Translations under genes and position numbers: made by a program | NCBI GenBank assembly: GCA_027563935.2 | Contig: CM050449.1 | Span: 43,374,507-43,438,506 of the forward strand | Length of the DNA stretch: 64,000 nucleotides | Direction: 5' to 3' | DNA from: Costus lasius | Taxonomy: Eukaryota; Streptophyta; Magnoliopsida; Zingiberales; Costaceae | The notes under the pieces: model-generated | Seen by the model: the letters and a program-made list of their open reading frames with translations, nothing else | Database searches by the model: none | What the model was told of the DNA's origin: nothing | Part shown: positions 57,510-64,000 of the stretch, one piece after another | Layout of the letters: each line of letters begins with the position of its first letter | Numbering within the stretch: position 1 is the first letter of the stretch

Positions 57510-60500
57510 ATGGCTACGAACAATAGCAGATGGTCACTACGATCTATCCTGGAAAAGGACAAGTTGGTTGGATCCAACTTGATGGACTGGTATCGGAACT
57601 TGAGGATTGTCCTTAAGCTCGAGAGGAAGCTCTATGTCCTTGAGCAGCCTATTCCAGAGCCACTTCCATGCTCGGCCTCAGCGGCTGAGATGGATGCTTT
57701 TGATAAGCATCAGGCTAATACTTTGGAGGTTGCTAATTTGATGCTAACCAACATGTCGCCTGAATTTAGAGAGCAATATGAATCTAAGAATGCCTCTGAG
57801 ATTATTTCTAATCTAAGGCAGCTCTATAATGAATTGGTTGAGCTCAACCATCCTAAAGTAATCATTCAGTGTGGTGAGCCGAAAGGTTTGACCAAAGACC
57901 TTAAACTAAAGATGGAAAGGATCAGGAATAACAGGTGCTATTCATGTGGAGGGCCACCTCACATGTTGAAGGACATGGTGCGACTTCAGAACGAAGAGAA
58001 GAGAAGCAGGGCTTCGTCTTCTGGCTCAGGTATTTATGTTACTGAAGTCAACCTTTCTACTTCTATGTCATGGGTATTGGATACCGTATGCGGAGCTCAT
58101 ATTTGTACAAATATGTAGGGGCTCATGAAAAGTAGATTGGTGCGGCCTGGAGAGAGATTGACCTATGTATTGGAAACAGAGCACAGGTTGCTGCTGTTGC
58201 CGTAGGACTTTTGACGCTCTCCCTGCCTTTTGGACTTCAACTAGAGTTAATTAATTGCTATTATGTACCTTCTCTTACCAAAAACATTGTATCTATCCCT
58301 TGCTTGGCAAGGAAAGGATTTAAATTTGAAATAAAAGAGGACTCTTGTTCTTTTTCATTTGCAAATGTGTTTTATGGGAAGGGTAACTTGTGCAATGGAT
58401 TATATGTCTTGGACATAGATAACTCTATATGTAACATAAATCATAAAAGGATCAAACTGAGTAGTTCAGTTGGTGCGTACCTTTGGCATTGTCGATTAGC
58501 CCATATAAACAAGAATCGCATTCAACAACTCCATGCAAATGGATTGTTAGATTCAACCTCCTTGGAGGAGTTTGATACTTGTGAGCCATGTTTATTAGGG
58601 AAAATGACAAAAGCACCCTTCACCAAGATTGGTGAGAGAGCAGGAGGTTTGTTGGATCTCATACATGTGATGTGTGTGGGCCATTCAGTAAACAAGCCAG
58701 AGGAGGGTACAACTACTTCATCACATTTACTAATGACTTCAGTAGATACGGTTAGGTCTATTTGATGAGACATAAGTCCGAATCCTTTGAGAAATTTAAG
58801 GAGTTCAGACATGAAGTAGAGAACCAGCTTGGTAGATCTATTAAGGCGCTTCAATCAGATCGTGGTGGAGAGTACCTGAGCGGTGAGTTCTTTGACAATC
58901 TTATAGAGTGTGAGATTCTATCCCAACTCACTCCTCCTGGAACACCTCAATGGAATGGTGTGTCTGAAAGGAGAAATCAAACTTTGTTGGACATGGTTCG
59001 ATCTATAATGAGTCATGCAACTCTACCTCCGTCGTTTTGGGGCTATGCACTTGAGACAGCATCTCTCATACTGAATAATGTTCCATCTAAGAGTGTCTCC
59101 AAGATTCCGTACAAGGTATGGAGTGGGAGACGCCCAAATCTCTCTTTTATCATAGTCTGGGGATGTGAGGCATATGTCAAATGTTAGGATTCTAGTAAGC
59201 TAGAACCCAGACCTGATAAATGCGTGTTTGTGGGATATCCTAAGGAAACTAAAGGATATCACTTCTATGTTCCCAGCGAGAACAAAGTTTTTGTTGCTCG
59301 AGATGCTATCTTTCTAGAGAAATAATTTCTCATGAAAGAAGTCAGTGGGAGTAAGTTTGACTTAGACGAGGTCCAAGTGCAACCACAAGACACTATAGTG
59401 GAACCTGAGCCACTTGCACCGGTTGCTGGGCAACCAGAGCCTCAGACACAGGCCCTGTGTAGGTCTGGGAGGATTCGTCGTGCACCTAAGAGGTACGGGT
59501 CGCTGCCGACCCAACACGACGGGATCTTCATCATTGAGGATGAACCCAGGACCTATGATAAGGTGATCGCTGGACCAGACTCCGAGAAATGGCTTGAGGC
59601 CATGAGATCTGAGATGGATTCCATGTCGGCTAACCAAGTCTGGGATTTGGTTGAGCTACCTGATGGGGTAAAACCTATAGGGTGTAAATGGGTCTTCAAG
59701 TGGAAGACTGACATGGATGGCAACATAGTTACCTATAAGGGTAGACTTGTGGCTAAAGGATTCAGACAAGTTCACGGGGTGGACTATGATGAAACCTTCT
59801 TGCCAGTTGCCATGTTCAAATCCATTCGAATCCTGCTTGCTATAGCTGCATATCATGATTATGAGATATGACAGATGGATGTAAAGACAGCATTCCTTTA
59901 CGGGAAGCTGACAGAGGATGTGTTTATGACACAACCTGATGGTTTCATCCATCCTGCAGAGGCCAATAAGGTCTGCAGGCTAAAAAGATCCATTTATGGA
60001 TTAAAGCAAGCCTCTTGAAGCTCACAGAGGATGTGTTTACAGTAAATTCAGTGGGAGCTTGGTGACATTTCTGGTCCTGTATGTCGACGATATACTACTC
60101 ATCGGAAACGACATCCCTAGTCTTCAAGCTGTGAAGACATGGTTGGGGAAGTATTTTGAGATGAAAGACTTAGTAGAGGCCGCCTATATCCTAGGCGTGA
60201 GGATCTACCGGGATAGATCCAAGAAGCTCCTGGCCCTTAGTCAGAGTACTTACATTGATAAGGTCCTGGAGAGGTTCAGCTTAGAGCAATCTAAGAAAGG
60301 ATACCTTCTAGTGAGACATGGCCTTATTCTCTCCAAGAGCTAGTGTCCCGTCACACAGGCTGAGAGGGACGACATGAGTCGAGCGCCCTATGCTTTGGCA
60401 GTAGGTTCGATCATGTATGCGATGTTATGCACTTGATCAGACGTGGCTTATGCTGTGAGCATAACCAGCCGATACCAATCCAATCCAGGTCTGCAGCACT

Positions 60501-61062
60501 AGGTGGCTGTAAAGAACATTCTATGTTTCTGAGAAGAACTAAAGAATGGTTCTTGGTCTATTGGGGACAGGAAGAGCTCAGTGTTCAGGGCTACACTGAG
60601 GCATCATTCCAGTCTGACCCTGATGACTTCAGATCGTAGACAGGCTATATGTTCAAATTGAGTGGAGGTGCTATGAGCTGAGAGAGCTCTAAGCAATCCA
60701 TTATAACAGATTCTACGACCTAGGCTGAGTATGTCGTTGCTTCTGAGGCAGCCAAAGAAGCCGTTTGGATTCGGAAGTTCATTTCTGAACTTTAGGTGGT
60801 TCCAACTGCTGTGGATCCGATTGAGCTCTATTGTAACAACAATAAAGCCATGGCACAGGCAAAGAAACCACAGTCTCATCAAAAATCCAAACACATTCTT
60901 AGTAGATTTCACCTGATCTGGGAGATCATTGATAGAGGTGATGTCAGGATAAGCAGAGTTGACACAGACAATAATCTCGTAGACCCACTGACCAAGGCTT
61001 TGGCACAGCAGAAGCGTGATGGTCATGCGAGGGACATAGGGTTGAGATTTCTCAACAACTAA
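57510..61062 (+). pseudogene. gag-pol: decayed copia gag-pol (C4)
   Basis: Gag starts at ATG 57510 (MATNNSRWSLRSILEKDKL). About 100 codons of Gag are missing after SNLRQLYNE compared with C2. The zinc knuckle is degenerate (CYSCGGPPHMLKDM), and the protease motif reads DTVCG. The remaining frames are 58211-58765 (GAG-pre-integrase, HCRLAHINKNR, CEPC), 58762-59187 (integrase, QSDRGGEY and SERRNQT), 59332-59871 and 60059-60343 (RT with YVDD) and 60796-61062 (RNase H end). Stops include TAG near 58757 and 59187, TGA replacing Trp at 59869, and several between 60343 and 60800. No functional product is possible. Confidence 0.94.
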
Positions 61063-61066
61063 GTCT

Positions 61067-61083
61067 AAGTGCAAGTGGGAGAT
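61067..61083 (+). other. polypurine tract of C4
   Basis: AAGTGCAAGTGGGAGAT directly before the 3' LTR is the same tract as in C1-C3. Confidence 0.8.
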
Positions 61084-62928
61084 TATTGGTGTATATGCCC
61101 TTGGACCCATTGTTGGTCCATCTTGTACTACTTGACATTGATATTTAATATATCATTCTGGCATTGTTGTTATTATGCTATTTTTACATCTGTGATTATG
61201 TACATGGATAATAATGTCCCTGGAGACAGATTATATTTGTGCTCAAACGGTGTGTCCCCAGTCGAGTACCTGAGTGGATAAGGGATAGCTCTGGTACATT
61301 TGAGACTGGTATATGGGCTGGTTACGCATGGGGTACTAACGCAGGCATATGGGTATATAAGTGGTGGATATACTGGACCGACCCACTGTGAGGCTTTAAC
61401 TTGGTGTTATGAGTTAAGCTCACATGTGACAGGAGATGCATTGATCCCTTGACTTGAGGTCATTGACTCTTCTATATGGTTAGGGGGCATACTTTGATAC
61501 AACCTAACGCCTCGTCGTATAAGGGAGGTCATAACGGTTGTCATTGGGTATGTCACGACCCATATGAGAAGATCAATGAACAGACATAGGATTTGCCCCT
61601 TCCTACAGGAAGCTTGATATCCACGGGGCTCCCCCTATGGTTGCATGACTGAAAGTGTATAACCATACCCAGGTGAAAGCCTGATTTAGTCATGACCATG
61701 AGATTGGGTGAAAATAAAGTGGTGTCACACTTTGTCTAATCGGATATTAGTTCAGCAAAGAGACTGTAATGCATCGGTACCTTGTTGAGATGATGGGGAT
61801 GTCAATGTTGATATCCATTCTAATGACTTGGGTAGTAGCGATGCACTGCTAGGTGCCAATCACTGCTTGTGATGACTCGGTTCATCACTGCCAACGTCTG
61901 AGGAACCTATAGGGTCGCACAACTTGAAACTCGGGTTCTCGTATTGATTGGGTAGCCTATTGATTGAGTTATTGGATAACTCAAATCTATTTGGGAGAAT
62001 CCATCAGCACCACTGTGCTAGATGAGATGAAAGGAATCATTTGGAGCTAACTTGTTTTTGGGCCTAATAGGCCAAATGGGCTCAATAAGCCATTTGGGCC
62101 AATGGGCCAAAATGGAATGGCGCAAGCTACTTCGAGTGAGGTTGGCGCATTCCCTTGAGGTGGACAAATCCAAGTTGGACGTCTTCTTAAGGTGAGAAGC
62201 TTGGAGCTTCTCACTTGGAGTGGGTGAATGTACTTGGGCGCATGGCACTTGGAGTGGGCGAAATGGGTTTTACCTCTTGAAGAGGTGTGTCTCTTCATGA
62301 AGAGGTGTGTCTCTTCATGAAGAGGTGTGCCTCTTCACTAGTGAAGAGGTGCACCTATTCATGGGTATATAAACCCCCTTCCTCCCCCCTCATCGCAACT
62401 CTTGAACTCTTGCTCCCCTTGTCCCCTTGTCGCCACTCATAGAAAGAGGGAGAGGGATGTTTGCCCATTGCCTCTCCTCTTCCCATTAGTGAGTTCGAAA
62501 CTTTGGAAGTTCCTTGGCGCCCTCCTCTCCAAAGTTGGACTTTGGCTTCGGTTGATTCCGGTTGGGATCTTGGTGGAGTGCTTCAAGAGTTGAACTCTGA
62601 TGAAGCTCCACCTCCTCTCCTTGACATCTCCTCTGGAGTTGGCGCAAGTGATTGAGGAAGTCTCCCAAAGGCGTGGATCTTCTTCCCGAGGCTAGCACCG
62701 GGCGTAGAAGAAGAGGATTCGAGATTTGGCTGTGTGCGAGACTGCAGAGGGCGCACATTTGGGCGCCTGCATCGCATCACTTAATTTGCATCAAGGTATC
62801 ATCTCCTACTCACCGTGTCGTTCTCCTCGCAAGACTCGATCTTTTGGGTTTTTGGGACTGGCCTATTTCGGGGATTGCTTCCACTGTGCTTGTCTGTAAA
62901 ATTTTAAAATCCCCGGGGTTTCCCAAGA
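61084..62928 (+). repeat. C4 3' LTR
   Basis: It is a 1,845-bp partner of 54002-55892. It lacks a stretch around the GGGCCCAATAG repeats near 62060 but has one extra 20-bp palindromic unit. Its outer end AAGA abuts TSD copy AGTGC. Confidence 0.92.
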
Positions 62929-62933
62929 AGTGC

Positions 62934-63303
62934 TGTAATTTCAGTGAAATTTTCTGTACAAAATCATCCCAAAATACGGTAGTGCTCCGATATTATGGTA
63001 GTACTCGAAATTACGATACTGTAATATAGATTACGGCACTACCATAATTTTGGTTGTGGCTTCGATTTGCGTGAAACTTGTCCTGTAATCTCTTCTTCAT
63101 GATGGGAATTCTTCTATGTATCTGATTTTGCTTGGAAATGCCTTAAAATCATGCATTTTTTCCTGAAAATCATCAAAAACAAAAATATAAGTAGATTCTG
63201 CAAAATTTGATAAAAAGGCATAAAAATAAGCAAGGTTGTATAAATATGACACAAAAATATCAATGAAATGACACAAAATATACTATAAATTTCGGTGTCA
63301 TCA
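62934..63303 (-). repeat. Athila-like element 5' LTR, outer piece
   Basis: The LTR resumes at TGTAATTTCAGTGAAATTTT, matching about 48340 onward, and ends GGTGTCATCA before TSD copy GGAAT. Confidence 0.92.
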
Positions 63304-63308
63304 GGAAT

Positions 63309-63523
63309 CTGTGTTTGTGAGTCTGTAGAGGGCGAATATTTGGGCGCCTACCTCGACATCAGCCTCCACTTTCTCTATGTACTTTCTATCACATCGTGTC
63401 GACCCCCTCGCAAGACAATCCTCACTGGGTTTTTGGGACTGGTCTGTTTCGGAGATATGCTTCCTCTGTATGTGTCTGTAATGCCAATGTAAAATTTTAA
63501 AATATACCCGAGGTTTCCCAATA
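63309..63523 (+). repeat. copia solo LTR (C5), right piece
   Basis: It continues the C5 LTR from CTGTGTTTGTGAG and matches the C4 LTR end (GGGTTTTTGGGACTGG, GGTTTCCCAA). It ends AATA, an altered CA, and is followed by GAGAT. Confidence 0.88.
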
Positions 63524-63669
63524 GAGATGACCATGATTCAGAACGAAGAAAACTAGAAGCTCTCACCTAGTGTTGCCTCTGCTGCCACTCCTACACCTTT
63601 GGATTCAGTGCCACTGCCACCCACCTGGGGTGTAGTGATGACCCTTTTGGTATGAGTATGGATTCACCA
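63524..63669 (+). pseudogene. Athila-specific downstream ORF, 3' part
   Basis: After the stack the coding pattern resumes as MTMIQNEEN, a TAG, then KLSPSVASAATPTPLDSVPL and PPTWGVV, ending at TGA 63651-63653. The Pro/Ser-rich tail is plausible for the C-terminus of the Athila ORF. The link to 44083-44998 rests on the matching GAGA target bases and on frame; homology was not checked. Confidence 0.5.
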
Positions 63670-64000
63670 TGATGTAGGGACATCTTTAGGGAATTAATTG
63701 CACTTGATATCATTTTGAGAACTTGTTTACTTTTCGGAATGTTGGACTTGTTTAATTTCTGTATGCTGCATACATTATTTAAATTCCAGCATTTGATGTT
63801 ATGTTGTTGTTAGGATTTAGCCTAGGGTTTATTTTGATGTCTTTGTTTTTTTCTTTGTAGTGAATGTAATAGGTTGTTTAGCCTAGGGTATTTGCACCTG
63901 TAATGGACTACAAGGCGCCCAGGCCCCACAACTACAAGTCAACATCCCATGGAATTCAAGTTCACACTCAATCCAGTCAACCTCAGCAACGTCAACTCCA
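63670..64000 (+). repeat. start of a further LTR related to the chromovirus-like LTR
   Basis: It begins TGATGTAGGGACAT and shares phrases with 38910-39200, including GTGAATGTAATAGGTTGTTTAGC-like sequence (63864 onward) and TTAGCCTAGG. It is divergent and cut by the window edge. It may be a second chromovirus-like insertion into the same Athila element. Confidence 0.65.

Larger units (their letters stand above)
54002..62928 (+). mobile_element. full-length Ty1/copia element C4
   Basis: This 8,927-bp element is flanked by AGTGC duplications (53997-54001 and 62929-62933). Its LTRs are 54002-55892 (1,891 bp) and 61084-62928 (1,845 bp). They differ by several indels and many substitutions, so C4 is older than C2 and C3. 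The 3' LTR has lost both canonical ends (TATTGG instead of TGTTGG, AAGA instead of AACA). The primer site, leader, broken gag-pol and purine tract are all recognisable. It is a related but distinct family to C1-C3. Confidence 0.95.
46855..63303 (-). mobile_element. non-autonomous Athila-like element with nested C4
   Basis: A minus-strand element is bounded by perfect GGAAT duplications (46850-46854 and 63304-63308). Its LTRs are 46855-48708 and 52587-54001 plus 62934-63303. A tRNA-Asp primer site lies next to the right LTR, which is its 5' LTR. The 3.9-kb internal region has only Gag-like sequence and a short acidic ORF; no protease, RT or integrase is seen, so it would have depended on another Athila element. 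C4 later split its 5' LTR. Confidence 0.92.
44999..63523 (+). mobile_element. copia solo LTR C5, split by a two-element stack
   Basis: The LTR pieces 44999-46854 and 63309-63523 join at GGAAT into a 2,071-bp solo LTR with no internal region between two LTRs. Target copies are GAGAA and GAGAT (one mismatch), and the terminal CA is now TA. It lies in the Athila downstream ORF. The C4 element belongs to a related family. Confidence 0.88.

Overview
This is plant nuclear DNA made almost entirely of nested LTR retrotransposons plus a scrambled endogenous pararetrovirus. The evidence is Ty1/copia and Ty3/gypsy polyproteins, initiator-tRNA-Met and tRNA-Asp primer binding sites, 5-bp target-site duplications (TSDs) and a caulimovirid-type reverse transcriptase. 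I found no host gene, tRNA, rRNA or CRISPR array, and no open reading frame that is not explained by an element or its shadow. The species cannot be named from this sequence.

Left part (1-28,923). A copia element (C1) enters from the left and ends at 7126. A 2,963-bp gypsy-type solo LTR (2904-5866, TSD ATTGG) sits inside its 3' LTR. Next comes a short pararetrovirus mosaic (7127-7597). A complete copia element of the same family follows on the + strand (C3, 7598-25683, TSD GGGAA). Its 5' LTR is split by a complete minus-strand sibling (C2, 7775-16854, TSD GTTTT). C2 is the youngest and best preserved copy: its two 1,678-bp LTRs differ at about six positions by eye, and its 1,294-codon gag-pol frame is broken only by two CAG-to-TAG stops. 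After C3 the pararetrovirus sequence resumes (25684-28923): a minus-strand reverse transcriptase, a plus-strand RNase H tail fused to a downstream ORF, the leader with its primer binding site, and then a 398-bp inverted copy of that leader.

Right part (28,924-64,000). The base layer is an Athila-like Ty3/gypsy element on the + strand: LTR, protease remnant, reverse transcriptase, RNase H, integrase, then an Athila-specific downstream ORF that runs past the nested block to about 63,650. It carries four insertions or insertion stacks: a minus-strand solo LTR inside its LTR (30455-32272); a gypsy chromovirus-like element at the protease/RT boundary (33472-40027, TSD CATAA); a three-deep stack in the downstream ORF; and the start of another LTR at 63670. 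The stack is a copia solo LTR (44999-63523), split by a non-autonomous minus-strand Athila-like element (46855-63303, TSD GGAAT), whose 5' LTR is split by a full-length decayed copia element (C4, 54002-62928, TSD AGTGC).

The genes do not form a cellular pathway. Each element once encoded Gag, protease, integrase, RT and RNase H for its own copying, and nearly all are now broken. The order of nesting gives a relative history: Athila and pararetrovirus sequences are oldest, C2 is most recent. The most unusual signals are the repeated short palindrome family around ACGGCA(C/G)TGCCGT in the Athila-like LTRs and post-pol spacers, the near-identical inverted pararetrovirus leader, and the substituted protease active-site motif in the copia family.
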